From: Symsagittifera roscoffensis
Taxonomy: Eukaryota > Xenacoelomorpha > Acoela > Convolutidae
Assembly (NCBI RefSeq): GCF_963678635.1
Contig: NC_087066.1
Location: forward strand, 59,786,312-59,850,311
Direction of reading: 5' to 3'
Length of the DNA: 64,000 bases
In this document: positions 23,611 to 35,259 of the stretch, in pieces
Layout: every line of letters begins with the position of its first letter
How positions within the stretch are numbered: position 1 is the stretch's first letter
Position numbers and translations under genes: made by a program
Notes under the pieces: model-generated
What the model was told of the DNA's origin: nothing
The model's database searches: none
Seen by the model: only the letters and a program-made list of their open reading frames with translations

Positions 23611-26440
23611 ACCTAAGATGCTAAACCTATCTAAATTCGACGCTCTAATCCTCCTTTTGAGAGTGTTTAAGTTTTTGGCATTTCTAATCATCAAGAGGCT
23701 CACAATTTTTGAAAAAGCCAATAACTGGTAAAGGAAGCTTATGAATTTGAGAAAATTTTCAAAAATCTATATTTCAGCACGTTTAAAAAAACAGTTATTT
23801 GCTGTCCCTAATAATACGATTCGGCTTAAAATCTCGTCGGCTTGATGTCCGGCACCCACCCAATTTGTATACTTCCATAAGAACTTTCTTCTATATGCGT
23901 ATATTTGCTTTGTCCATTAGATAAATAAAAATCTGCCTGACAGAGGTCAAAGAACATAGACGACAAGCAAACTTAATGACTCAAAAATAAAAAAAATATA
24001 TGCAATGCTTTGAAGGCAAATTGCTTTAAATGTTTCCAAACCTAAATTAACCCATGATTGTGTAAACACTGGTTGTCCAACCGCAAATCAAATTATTCAA
24101 ACTCACAGTTGTTTGATTTAAGCAACTCAAAAGTCCCCCAAATTTTCAACTGACGAAAGCAATTACTAAACAAATTCGATTTAAAGTCTTACAATCAAAT
24201 TTTTAATAGTAATTTCAACCGGTTCTGTGATCCAACACTCTTTTTATTTTTGTGTAACTTGATTTTATCAAACAATGTTGTAGGACCTATTCTTTAACCC
24301 AAAACGTCAATTTTGTACAAACAGTTGCCGTCAAATTCAGTCATTTTACGATCAACTAATTAGCTTGTCGTTTAATTTTCTAGGCCAAGTCATAACTTCT
24401 TGTTTTGAGTTTGTAAGATGTAGGGACCAGGTACCGCAGTCCGTACCTCAAAGAACCTTGCAAGAACGGTATGTGAGGAACACTTTTTTAGGGTGGCGTC
24501 CCTCATGATGTAGCGAACGATCGTTGGAAATTTATTTTTCGTTGTTTTTCGCCAATCAGAATTGAGTTCTTAAACAATTCAAAAAAATGCAAATAACTCA
24601 CAGAAAGTGATTAGTTATAGTCATTAAAGTTAATATTGACCAAATCAGTAAACAGATATATATTTTTTCAAAAAATGAATTTTCAAAAATGTGCAACAAA
24701 CTTATTGTTCTAACTTTCAAAATAAGACGAAAAAATTGTGCTCGAGGTGGTTTTTTGTAATCCAGATAATTTCAATTTTTTAACAAGCATGTTTTGATGG
24801 CTCTTTCTATTTAACGAAAATTTATTGTCGTCCGGAGCTCAGAATAGAATTATGTTTTACCTGCAATCTTTTTTTTTGTAAAGTTATGGGATTTAAAAAT
24901 TGCTAATTTGACCAATTTGGGATTATTAATACACAATATACTTTGTGCAATTAACACGTACGGGGTGATTTGATCCGTATCTTAAATTATTCCAAATTGA
25001 AGTGAAGCAAGTCATCTGATCTTTTTATTGCTTTGCTGGATGCTAATTACATGCTAAATATTTTGTAAATTACATAGCGTGTGGGGATTAGTTTCACTAA
25101 AAAAATCAGAAACATGTGTTTTTGAATTTTATAAAATTTCATCAATTTTTTGAAAACAAACACTAATTCATGTTAATTAAAAGCTGTCGGAGTATTCAGG
25201 ACGTTGCCTTGATACGAGTTTTTTTGTTGCATATCTCCATGAAAGGTGGAGCAAACTTTTGATGAGCTGATATAATTTTTTTTCTGTTTATAATGACTCT
25301 GATTTTGCCAAAAGTCAGTTCGCCAAAGGGAACGTCGTGCAAGTGCAATTCCGATTGGTTGAATGTTGTCCATCATTTAAACCCCCTGTCAAAAAAAAAA
25401 CAATTTTAGCAGCCCAATTTTTGGTATGAAGAACTGAAATATAGGTTTTTTTTAGCCGATTTTGATTGACAGCTTGAAGTAAAAAGGCGCTTATTCTGGT
25501 TTAAGCTTCCCAAATTAAAACAATCATCTCACAATTTATCAATAAAGCTCTAGGCAATGTGTTGATTTATAGCGAACTTTTGTTGTCCACAATCAGAAGG
25601 CCGAAAGACAAGAAGGCCGAAAGCGGAAGCATGGTGCGAGGAAATAGCAACGCAAAAAAAACAAACAGTCAGAATCAGACAACTAAGGTAAACCTCAGCT
25701 ATTTGTTTTGTGAGTTTGATAAAACTTTGGCCTCCCTAACAAAAAATAGCTGTACTTTTTTGGGTTTTGGCTCTTTTAGATAGAAGAAAAACCTGTTTTT
25801 GAGAACAAGCTAGATTTTGAAGTAATAACAATAATTGCAATGAGGTGCTAACTACAAATTAAACCTATTAATTCTATCGTTGTTTAAATTTTTAATTTGA
25901 AAAATTGACTATTTTATGGAACAATTTGTGCTTAAATTTGTATGATGAAAACTTTTTGCTAGATTATGCAAAAAATATACTCGAAAAAGCGGACAATTTT
26001 AATTCTTCCACCAAAGTTAATTCATCTTTATTTCCTTCATTTTTCAATGTGAGATATTTTAATTTTTATTTAAGTAGGATTTTAATTTTAAGGAAAGACA
26101 TCGCATAATAGGGAGATGTATAGTTCAGTCTATGTTGAGAACTGTTATTCCAATTTGGAGTTTACAGCAGCACTCCGTGCACTTGAACTTCACAGACATT
26201 CAAGAATCCCACAGAGTTGCTGATCCAGATGAAGCTTCCAGGAGATCCACAGTAGACTCTGTGCCACTCGCCAGGTCTCTCGACAACCACCGTCTCACAG
26301 TAGTAGTTGCAGTAGAACCCAACACATGTATTAACGGCAATTTCATCTCCAACAACTCAAACAAATAAATTAGAGACGTTTATGGTCTGGCTTTTAGAAA
26401 CAAGAGAGCAAGTACTATTGTAATCCGCCGTGTGTCTTTA

Positions 26441-26580
26441 GGGGGGGGGGTCTTTTCGACGGTAGGGGTCTTTGGGGTCCTACCAAAAGTAGGGTCCAAA
26501 AGGACCCATCTTTTTTAAAGACCCCAAAGTACCCTGCCCGAAATAAAAAGACCCCTCTCTTAGGACACCCGACAGACAAA
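26441..26580. repeat. G/C-run hairpin cluster
   Basis: Runs of G and C pair with one another: TCTTTGGGGTCCTAC near 26470 against AAAGACCCCAAAGTACC near 26515, and GTAGGGTCC against GGACCC. A G10 run begins the block. It lies just outside the palindrome's right end. It could be a terminus of a neighbouring element or a simple structural repeat; no family is recognised. Confidence 0.45.
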
Positions 26581-27058
26581 ATACTTTGGTATTTATTTTC
26601 GAGCGGTGGTTAACTTTAATCCCTTCTAAACTTTCACACCATTAAATAAGTATGGGTATATCCGGCTGCGGTTTTCTCGCATATTTTTATCTAAAAGCTA
26701 ATCCTTTTCATTCATATAAATATGAGTTTACATAAAGTACCATTCATATTTCCTTTTAAAAAATTTTGGTAATTATTGTTCGTTTCTCTTTCTTATTTTA
26801 TTTTCAAACTAACTTCCAAGTCTCCCTTATTTTCGACTTGCACCATTTTGATTCTTTTAGCCTTACTATTAGCTTACTTTGGGAAACTAAATACGCAATC
26901 CTTCGCTCCTGCTTCAAGGGTAAATTGCAATTACCAGTCTCTTTTGCGCCGGTCTATTTAACTTAAAACAATGTTTGTTGAATGTTTTATATTTACAAAT
27001 GTACAGCCGTAATTCCAAGTGACAAGGCAATTTAGCCAACATTTTCAAGTGAAAAATT
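26581..27058. other. No gene seen
   Basis: AT-rich DNA between the hairpin cluster and the 3' end of the polymerase pseudogene. One end of the Polinton-like element should lie here, but I could not identify a terminal inverted repeat. Confidence 0.5.
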
Positions 27059-30000
27059 TTATTGATCAGTTTTATCAAGTTTTCTCCTTTTTTTCTGACT
27101 AGAACGAACAGACGCTTCTGTTAGAATGAATGGGTTATTGATAGGCGGAGGGTCTCTTGAACTGCTAGCTGCGCTTTCTTCTTGAAGCTCTTCCTCCGTA
27201 AAGCTTTCTTGAAGAAAGCCCCAATCTGGGACCCGGAATTCCGGTGATTGCCAGCTGTCGCTGTTTTTGCTGCTATAAGTCGGGGTATTTGTCAACTGTG
27301 AGTTTGCCCACTCGCTTTCTTCCGCAATGGCCTCGAAGAACACATCTTCTTCTGTAGACCTGTGTCCAAAGGGCAATGTAGCTATCCCGTCGAATAGTAA
27401 GAACCGCTTACTATCGAAGGGTGAAAGGGCAATTCGGTTCTTCGCCATGGTTATGTTGGTATGGGCTTTCGATTTTATTGAGTAGTTGTATATACGAAGG
27501 GTTTTTCCACTCAGTAATGTTTCCCTGAACCTCTGGTGTGTAAGTTGCTGCTGGGAGTGTTGCACTACTCCTTTTGCACTCCTCTTGCTAGTTGAATCTA
27601 AATGAAGAACAAAGATTAGCCCATAAAAATATTTTAGCTTTGTAAGCCCATAAAAATTTGCAAGCCCAGTTCTAGTATTAATAACGAAAACGGTTCCTAA
27701 ATCTGAATATTTTGAAGACTCAATATCTAATAACATTCCAATTTTTTCAATTCCATTAGTTTAAATATCTTAATTCATTCCAAATCATAAAAATTCCAAA
27801 TCGTGTCATTATCAAAAAATCATTCCATGTCCAAATTTTAAATTTGTCTACGTCAAAAGTTATAAAAGTGCGTTTGTGGTGAGTATTTGTTTAAAACATT
27901 TTAAATGATGAATGGTTCTTCATTTTAAGTTTTTAAATGAATAATCAGAGCCTTTCAGAGCTAGTTATGTCTAATTAAATTGACAGGGATCAACAAAAGT
28001 TATTAATTTGGTCCCAACAAGATCCAAAACCCCAATGGAGGGAACCCTTAATGTAAAGAAATGGAGGGGACTTGGAGAGGTGCTTTTTTTTCAATACTAA
28101 CCTGCATATTTCAACGAGTAGAGCTTTGGTTTCAACGCGATGAATTCTGCAATGATTTTTCCCGCCGCCGCCTCCTCCTTAAATTTCAATACAACCTTCT
28201 TATTCACATTGCTGAATAAGAAGTGATCGCTTGGGTAGTTGGAAAAATCGAAACTATCGGTCAGTTTTTGCAGATCTGCGTATACGTCTTCGGTTTTTAT
28301 CGCATAAATAAACGAATCTGTGTCACTGTATAGCAGTTCAAGGTTCATGCTTGCTTTATTTGCCGATAATGAAAGTAAAACATGAATCTTTTCGACAAAT
28401 CCAAAATACTTGCACCAATTATCATGGGTTTGTCCCACAAAATACTCGTTACAGCAAAACAAACAGTAGCAACTTCCTCGTCGATTATCTGGAAGCTTTT
28501 CATCGTGCTCAAAGCTGTTTTTTGAAGCAATTCTCTTTCGTTTCTAATAATTTCTAGTTTTTTGCGTCCTAGTTTTGATTCCATAGTTTTACCGAATGCT
28601 GAATTTACGATGAGCTTGTAAAAGTTCTCTTCAAATTTGTTGCGCGCTGACATTCTCAATTGAGTGTTTAAATCGACAAAGGGCTCCATCCATCTACCTT
28701 GACGAAACTTTAAGACCTTAATCAATTTGGTAACTCTTAAGCCTAGTTCTATGTAGAGTTTTAATGTAAGGTAGTGCAGAACGTAGCCTTCCTTTGGATC
28801 TAATGTTTGAACCAGTTTTGGTACCTTTAGTAGCGACGTGACCCCCATCTCCCCTAATATCTGTATTTCCTCGTTACTTAGTTTATCCGTACCGATAACT
28901 TCACGTGAGGGGGCTAGCGGGTAGTCTGCAAAGTAATCTTGAAGTTCTTCAGGTATACTGAGATCCACTTCCAAAATGTATCCCCACTCAGATTTATCGT
29001 CCGTTTGCAAAATATATTCGAGACTTTCCTCAACTATTGAGAAATCTTTGATGGGAAGGGGACAGTGTTTCATAATACACCCGTATAAATTGTTAGCGTC
29101 TATATTTAATAGATAGCTAAAGGGCTCTTCAGGATTGTAGTCTTCGAGGTATTTGTTGTTGGCTTTAAAAAAACGGCGTGCATATATCGATGACATCCCT
29201 CCCCGTATCATTTTTTGAACCATGTTCAAATGCTCCCTTTCTGTAAGTAACTTGAGGTCTGCATGCACAATCTAATCCGTACGTTTCGTAACAAACTTCA
29301 CGAAAGGCTTCGAATACTGAAGCGAGTAGTAGTACGTCCGTTGCTAGGTATACATCATGGTACTCGCCTAGTGATGCGCATTTCATTTCGGCGAAAACTT
29401 TAATGGCATGGTTGTACTGATTTTTCGAAACAATTATTTCCCCTCCCTGTAAACTGTTGTTCCACATTTTTCTAGGTGGCAGTCGGGTTTCTCGAATTTT
29501 TTCAAAACTGCTGAAGTATGAATACGGGTAGAAACCTTTTGGTTTTAGCAATTATATCTGTTCTGCTGAGTAATCAAGTTCTTCAAAGTAATTTTCCAGT
29601 AGGAAAAATTTTTCTTCCGGCAATTATTCGACGAGTTTTGAAAGGGGGGACAGCATGAATTTAAAGGAGTCTATGAAACGTAGATTTTCATACTCTTTTT
29701 TGAGTTTTCCGTTCTTATCGGTGTATGATTTGATGTAGACCGACATAGTGAAAGATATATACTTCTCCTCAGTGGAAGGGATCACTGAGTAAGTGTTTGC
29801 GGGGTTACTGTTTGAGAGCGCTTTTATAATGAAATGCAGATCATAGTTTGACAAGTTTTTCGATTGATATTGCATTCGTTATGCGCCCACCCCAATAACT
29901 TGTTGGTATAGTGACAGTGATCAAGTACAACTTGGTCATTGTCAGCAAATTCTGTTTCGCATATCCAACAAGTGTGCGCTTCTTCACGCGTGCAACTTGG

Positions 30001-31750
30001 TGTGCCAGTGAACGTGTAATACTTTCGTTTTTCGAGGTATATTTGTTTTGCCAAAGATTCGAGCGAGGCGATCAATTCCTTCATAACATTTTCTCCTCTC
30101 TTCAGTTCAAACTTTAAAACTTCGCGCTTCCCAAATTCAGCAACGGCCAGAGCGTAACCGCATGGTTGATGAATCTCTAGTGTTTGGGTGCTAGATTTTT
30201 CTGGGTCGGGTTGCGGTCCGTATACAGGTAGTAGTAGCGATTCGAGGTCAAAGTAAATAACTCTCGGTACATACCAGCGGGCAGTTAAATTTTTGAAACG
30301 ATGAGTGTCCTTTCCCGGTTTTGGCATAGTGATTACCACTCCCTCGTCTTGGTAGCACATTTCATGGTGCCTTTGTAGTGTATCGATGGATGAACATGTA
30401 TGGAAGTATTTGCGGCAAATTTGGTTTCGGTCTCGGTGTAGTTTTCCACACAGATATTCCACAACCCTCATCAAATCAGTGATCAGCACATAGTGATGAG
30501 TTTGTCCGTTGCTGAGTAGTAGTAGGTCAACACATAGATCACTTGAGTATTTGCTGGACACTCTCAAAGGTAGCAATTCACCTTCTTTGTACCCAATGAA
30601 AACAAACAATTGATTGCTCGGGTTTCTGGATGAACTTAATGTGTTATACATGATTAAACAAATGTTTTGTCAAAAAAAATCAATGCTCACCGGAATACAT
30701 TGACTTGACAGTTGTTAAGTTGTTCAAATCGGTCAATATCATATAGTCCCATTGGCATCTCGTACCAGCCTTCAATTTTCACAACATGTTCTTGGGAGAA
30801 CTTGTAATTTTTCAGTTTGTTTCGATGTTGGTAGCTTTGGGCAGCAGGTTAAAGAGCAGTTGTGGTCTCTGAATATCGATCATGGTACGCGGCCACAAAG
30901 CAGTATAGAAAGCACTTCTGATCGTTTCTCGTTTTATTGTTGATGAAACTCTGTATCACCGGTTTCAATGAATTGGGAAGGTCAATGTATGAGCCAGCAC
31001 GGATAGGAGAAAATGCTGCAAAACTTACAGCCAGCTTTTCAATGCGCTCCACAATCCAACCGCTACCGTGAGAAGCGAACGTGTTGATGGCATTGTTCAT
31101 ATGCTCAATCAATTCCAAATATGTCTCTTTCTTGATTCCATTGAAGAAGACATTGATCATCTTAGAGTTCAGATATAACATTCTCTTCTCGTGGCGTTAC
31201 TCCCCGCCACCAATTTCGTTTGTATCGCTCGAGAACTTTATCATACTCACGTCCACATGCAGTTGAAATTTACAGGGTCCTTCCTGCACTCTTTCGTCTA
31301 TCAACGCATCAATTTCCTCTTTGTTTCGCATGATTACATTCATCAGATCCAATTCATCCTCCCTAACGCTCAACTCGTATCGTCTTAACTTTCCCCTAAA
31401 CGCAGATTCAGTTGGAGCAGTTGATGTTCCCACCTCATTTCCGGGAGTCCAAATGGGTAGTTGATGGTTTTTCGACATATGTTGCCGGAACTTCTCAACC
31501 GAGGGGAAGATTGTATGACAGTAGATACAAAGACTATCAGTTGAGACGTTGTGAGCTAGCTCGACATGCTCCCTAGCTTCCGCCAGCGAGCTGAAGGGTT
31601 CTCGACATTCGTCACATTTAGTTGGTGGCGGGGGGCTGCGAATATCTTATGAATTTTTTGTTAATGTCGTCTCAAGTTCCTTGGTGAACTAAAGACTTTC
31701 GAGCAGGTCGAACAAATGACTGGTGTCTGTTTTCCACTTGAGTTAGGCAT
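27059..31750 (-). pseudogene. polB: Protein-primed family-B DNA polymerase (Polinton/adintovirus type), disrupted
   Basis: Minus-strand pieces together make a pPolB that would replicate a linear, protein-capped element genome. In order they are: N-terminal C2H2 fingers (about 31720-31470, three CxxC...H...H sets); a 'GSGW' linker region (31181-30849); exonuclease/TPR-like region (30651-29824), with an HxxC-type finger near 29900; the palm with GGMSSIYARR, DANNLYG, NSAFGKT (29268-28345); the catalytic YSDTDS motif C (28462-28097); and a C-terminal thumb-tail with AKGV and LSPFDSKR followed by a basic KKRRKL tail (27736-27059). Breaks: TAA at 31661-31663, frame change near 31630, TAA at 31197-31199 and 30849-30851, a stop and shift near 30689-30651, shift near 29856-29860, TAA at 29624-29626 and 29552-29554, shift near 29250, shift near 28350. 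Between 28097 and about 27600 lies a ~500-bp interruption with GT/AG edges that could be an intron or an insertion. Dead as it stands. Confidence 0.85.
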
Positions 31751-33411
31751 TGTTGGTTCAAGATTGAGTGTTCAGGAAAGAAGAATTCTTTTCAAGAAAT
31801 TTTTCAAGTTTTACCAAAGCTGATTTTGACAAAGCAAAAGCGAGAAGTGAAAAATTTTTTCAAAAACAAAAATTGGATCAAGACTCAATTAATTAAACTC
31901 AATTACGTGGGTGAAGCATAAAATCAACAGTGGCTTTGAAGTGGTTGTAGTTTTGGGGCTTTATATGGTTTTATGAAATGACTGTCAATTCGATTTTGGG
32001 TAAATGACTCAACTGTATTTAACAGTATAAATAATTGTAGTTAGAATAGCTGACAATTCCATGAAGGGATCAATCCGCGAATGTTATTTCTTTTACCTAA
32101 AGTGTGTGAATGTTAACACCCACTGCTATTATCAACTTCCCTGTTTAGTCAACTTGACTAAGTAAAGAAATAATATTTGAATTTTTTTGCCAAGTTTTTT
32201 TTTGTTTCAACCAGAATGGTAACCCACCAATCAAGTCTAGCAAGGAAGAACCCCCAATCAAGTAAAGTAAAACATACCTGACAAAAATGATAAAGGGTAG
32301 TTGAGAATTTTGTTCATTTCTCAAATAAATTAGTATTCTATGACAAATTTCACATATAGTTCATCAAAAGATTGATGCAGGGCCGTTTGGTGCAGAAGGC
32401 AATAACTACCCGGCATTGATATTCCTTAGGAACCTCTGAAACGCTTGCCCCACTGTAATGTCGGGTCAAAAACTTGAGATGTTTCATTTTTAGTACATAT
32501 TCTTTTAGTAAAAACAAAAACAAAAGTTACAAAAAAAACTTTTTGTGTCCAAATCCAATGAAACCTGGTCCAATCAATTTGTCGTGATTTATCGGACAGG
32601 GTTGTAACCCATGTTGAAAAATCGAGAAAAAAAAACATATTTTGAATTTTTTAACCATTTTAACCTGAAAATGAGTATTATTAAACGTGAAATCTGTTAT
32701 AGACATGTAATTTTATTATATATAATGCTTTATACTGGCTCATACACTCTCTAAAGTCTACTCCTAAGAGTACTGGCTAACCCCACCAGGCTGTAGACAT
32801 ATTAGAGAGAGAGAGAGAGAAAAAAAACAAAAATTGAGAGTGTTAAGAGCCAAAAATATTTATGGTTGATTAACCGGCAGAATTGCTGGACCCATCCATA
32901 AATAGCTTTCTTTTGAAAAAGCTATATCCCAAAAGGGATATTAATGGGGTTTATGGATCGTCAGTTTTCTCTCTCTCTCTCTTTATCTTTTTCGGTGTTA
33001 ATATTTATATTTTGAAAACTATTATGAAAAAACATAACAAAAACTTTTTTATGTTTTTTGTTTTAGCATCATTAGATAAAATCTTAGGAAGAGTATTCAG
33101 TTTATCTTTTATGATTTTTCGAAATGAGCATTAAAGAAAACTGATATAATTAAGTTGGATTTGATGAGAAATTTTTCAAAATTTATTTTTTTAGACTTTT
33201 ATGCCGACTTTTTATTTTTGATTTTTTTCTTCTATGAATTTTTTCTTTTGTTTTTATTTCCTTGAAAATCACAAAGCAAACTTTAAATTAGAAAAAATCA
33301 TATAAAAAATGTAAACAAAGATTCAGCTACAATAATAAAAAAACTTATCAAACTAAATAGTAAACCCCCAAACTGGTGCACTCTCGGTGGAAACAAAGTT
33401 TTTTTGAGTTT
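31751..33411. other. No gene seen between polB and the next frame
   Basis: AT-rich sequence with only short, compositionally biased frames. It includes a (GA)n tract at about 32807-32822 and a (CT)n tract at about 32967-32982, about 160 bp apart and mutually complementary, able to pair as a long-loop hairpin. No polyadenylation signal or promoter is assigned. Confidence 0.5.
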
Positions 33412-34080
33412 TCAGAGATCTCGAAATTGCAGTTTGCGTTTTTTCGGCGCAAAGCAAGCATTGATAGGCGGCGTCTCAGCTACTAAGTTTGGTGCAGTGG
33501 GACTTTGACTGCCGGAAGAAGAAGTAGAAGAAGTATGCTGCTGCTGTTGTTGAGTGATTGAAAAAATATCCGGTTTTTTTGGGGCTTTGGGCGTCTGCTG
33601 GTCCTCATCTTTTTTCTCTGGTGAATCTGATGATTCAATCGAGTCAATGTTCCAGTAGCTTTCTCGCTCTGCTAAATTTCTAATGGATCCTTCCTGATTT
33701 TCGTAAAAGGGGATCGATTGGCAATCGTAGTTAAACAGTATTTTTCTCGGTGAACGATCAAGGCAAGTAGGGTCTTGAATATCTGTGCGCTTCAGCGCAG
33801 AATACGATTCAGTCACACAGCAACTCTCGTAGACCTGTTTTCTGTTTTGTATGAGGATACCAATTTGATCTAGCAAATAGTTGGGTAACATCATATGGTT
33901 TTTAGTGACCCATTCATCGAATTCTCTGCTTCCTGGATCAAGATCGTTGAAAGGACTTGCTTTTCGATGACGCATTTTCCGTTCCTGTTGAACCACTACG
34001 ATAGAATCTCTGGTATAAGTTTGGTATAATATAGCTCTTTCAAGAGAATTAATTGAAATGATTTGCAGTGGAGTTGCCAT
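33412..34080 (-). CDS. Hypothetical element protein with basic C-terminal tail
   Basis: An intact 222-residue frame that I do not recognise. Residues ~1-130 look folded (mixed hydrophobic/charged, with a SREFDEWVTKNHMMLPNYLL stretch). Residues ~140-205 are low-complexity, with SSDSPEKKDE, a Q6 run and serine runs. The protein ends in a PKKRKL-type basic motif that could be a nuclear localisation signal. The tail PPIN...PKKRKL resembles the PPINNPF...KKRRKL tail of the polymerase pseudogene next door, pointing to a shared origin or shared targeting. It lies between polB and the divergently transcribed PC4-like gene and shares the repeat-bearing intergenic region with the latter. The intact frame in a decaying element suggests it is young or conserved. 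Confidence 0.55.
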   Translation of the reverse strand: MATPLQIISINSLERAILYQTYTRDSIVVVQQERKMRHRKASPFNDLDPGSREFDEWVTKNHMMLPNYLLDQIGILIQNRKQVYESCCVTESYSALKRTDIQDPTCLDRSPRKILFNYDCQSIPFYENQEGSIRNLAERESYWNIDSIESSDSPEKKDEDQQTPKAPKKPDIFSITQQQQQHTSSTSSSGSQSPTAPNLVAETPPINACFAPKKRKLQFRDL

Positions 34081-34279
34081 CGTTGAAAATTTTGTATTGA
34101 CTGATTTTGAGAGATTGAATAAAAATAGTGAGTAGATTTAGTTTGACCTACCACTTTTAGTTTTTTATTGCTAGTGGTCTAAAATTTAGCCAATTACCAT
34201 AAATCTGGTTTTGTGAAATTTTAATATGTTTTCAGGACTTTTGCAATTAAAGTAGAAATGTGAACGCTTTGCAAATCTA

Positions 34280-34605
34280 TACTTCAAAGAAACAGCATGG
34301 CGCCTTTTTATGAAACCCTAAGCACAAAATGACAGAAATTTTACACTTCAAAGATATAACATGCATGCCGCCAGGGTAAAAACGTTGAGATTTATGAGCT
34401 AAAACGGGAATTTGCCAGACAGATGCAAGCTATTGCTATCTCTACTTCAAATAGAGTGCATGACGCCTTTTTTTATGTCCCTCGGACGAGGGGCTTTAAA
34501 GGTCTCCACTTCAAAGTGAGTACATGTATGCCGACATGTAACATTAACTGAGATTTATGACCCATTCAAGTGCTTTCCAGACAGAAATGACAGATGCAAT
34601 AAATA
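34280..34605. promoter_or_regulatory. Two 163-bp tandem repeats in a divergent intergenic region
   Basis: The word YACTTCAAA...CATG..GCC occurs at 34280-34304, 34344-34372, 34443-34467 and 34507-34535, with spacings of 64, 99 and 64 bp. This is two tandem copies of a 163-bp unit, each also carrying GAGATTTATGA and CCAGACAG. The block lies between the minus-strand hypothetical (ends 34080) and the plus-strand PC4-like gene (starts 34784). A promoter/enhancer role is inferred from position and repetition only. Confidence 0.6.
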
Positions 34606-34783
34606 CTCTTTTATCTTATACAAATCCAATTGCAAAAACTAATTAAATTCTCCCGCTATAGGCTGAAGGGGCGCCATAAAAGTAAATCCACAGATATTTG
34701 TTTATCTTCTATCCAATTCATTATTCAGTTCACTCTACCATAAACAGTTGAACCAACAAGTCACTACCGTTACCACTACCACT

Positions 34784-35218
34784 ATGTACTCGTCGCTAGA
34801 AAATGATACAGACTTTTACGATGATTTTCAAGATACATCTTCGGGAGAAAAACGCATTGTACGGGTTGGAACAAAAACTTTTGACAAAACGAGTACATAC
34901 ATCACAGTTAAATTATATAAAAAGAATGAAGATGATGTATTTAAATAATATCAAGCAGTGTCCTTAACGACAAGAGAATTTGATTGTTTGGCAGATAATT
35001 ATTCAAAGATTAAAAAATTGGTTAAAAAACAAACTGGTGAAAAGACTTCATCTTCTTCCTCCTCCTCCTCGTCCTCCTCAGCTGTAAATGATAAACATCA
35101 TAAAAGACGATACACGTCAAAACGATCAGTCCGTCCCGAAAAAGAATGTGCTGAAAGTGGCGATGAAAACGATGCGGATGATGAATACTCGAATAATAAA
35201 AAGTGTAGAGTTGCCTGA
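34784..35218 (+). pseudogene. PC4-like transcription coactivator, one in-frame stop
   Basis: Residues ~20-80 have the PC4 (SUB1/p15) pattern: a KRIVRVGTKTF strand, an ITVKLY strand, then SLTTREFDCLADNYSKI forming the strand-helix end of the fold. This fold binds single-stranded DNA and acts in transcription in the nucleus. A C-terminal tail follows, with an 11-serine run, a KHHKRRYTSKR basic patch and an acidic DENDADDE stretch. In PC4 itself such Ser-rich and charged tails sit at the N-terminus. The frame is otherwise continuous but is broken by TAA at 34946-34948, in the middle of the fold just before the SLT motif. The start is taken at the ATG at 34784, after an upstream open stretch without ATG. 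The neighbours are Polinton-like genes, so this is probably the element's own accessory gene. Confidence 0.6.
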
Positions 35219-35259
35219 AACAAAAAAAAACGTTTGAATAATTTGATTTAACCAGCAGA

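Larger units (their letters stand above)
3575..26410. repeat. 22.8-kb imperfect palindrome (giant inverted repeat)
   Basis: The left arm (about 3575-12765) reads as the reverse complement of the right arm (about 17300-26410). The outer ends match from TGCTCTCTTGTTTCTAAAAG at 3575 to its complement ending at 26410, and the flanks beyond then differ. Matched landmarks, left/right: 3617-3853/26132-26368; 8634-8876/22165-22407; 9140-9376/21666-21902; a G12-13 run at about 9532 and a C-run at about 21497; 10024-10254/20786-21016; 12551-12733/17332-17514. Divergence is uneven, and each arm has private insertions (5814-7450 on the left; 23208-23610, about 23757-23930 and 19814-20052 on the right). 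Both arms contain decayed ORF2-like and macro-like sequence related to the retroelement at 37-53 kb. I see no target-site duplication at the outer ends. Confidence 0.9.
17300..26410 (+). repeat. Right arm of the giant palindrome
   Basis: This is the plus-strand counterpart of the left arm, with the ORF2-like N-terminus at about 17727 and the C-terminal motif at 20311. The most conserved block is 20780-22410, where protein-level differences from the left arm are rare. Outer and inner blocks are more diverged. Private insertions are listed separately. Confidence 0.85.

Noticed and set aside
3575-26410. Palindrome as an assembly mirror artefact
   Set aside because: The arms differ by substitutions and by private insertions with their own target-site duplications, which an artefact would not show.
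27059-27736. Separate 225-residue gene
   Set aside because: Its AKGV and LSPFDSKR order and position match the C-terminal end of the adjacent polymerase, so it is treated as part of that pseudogene.
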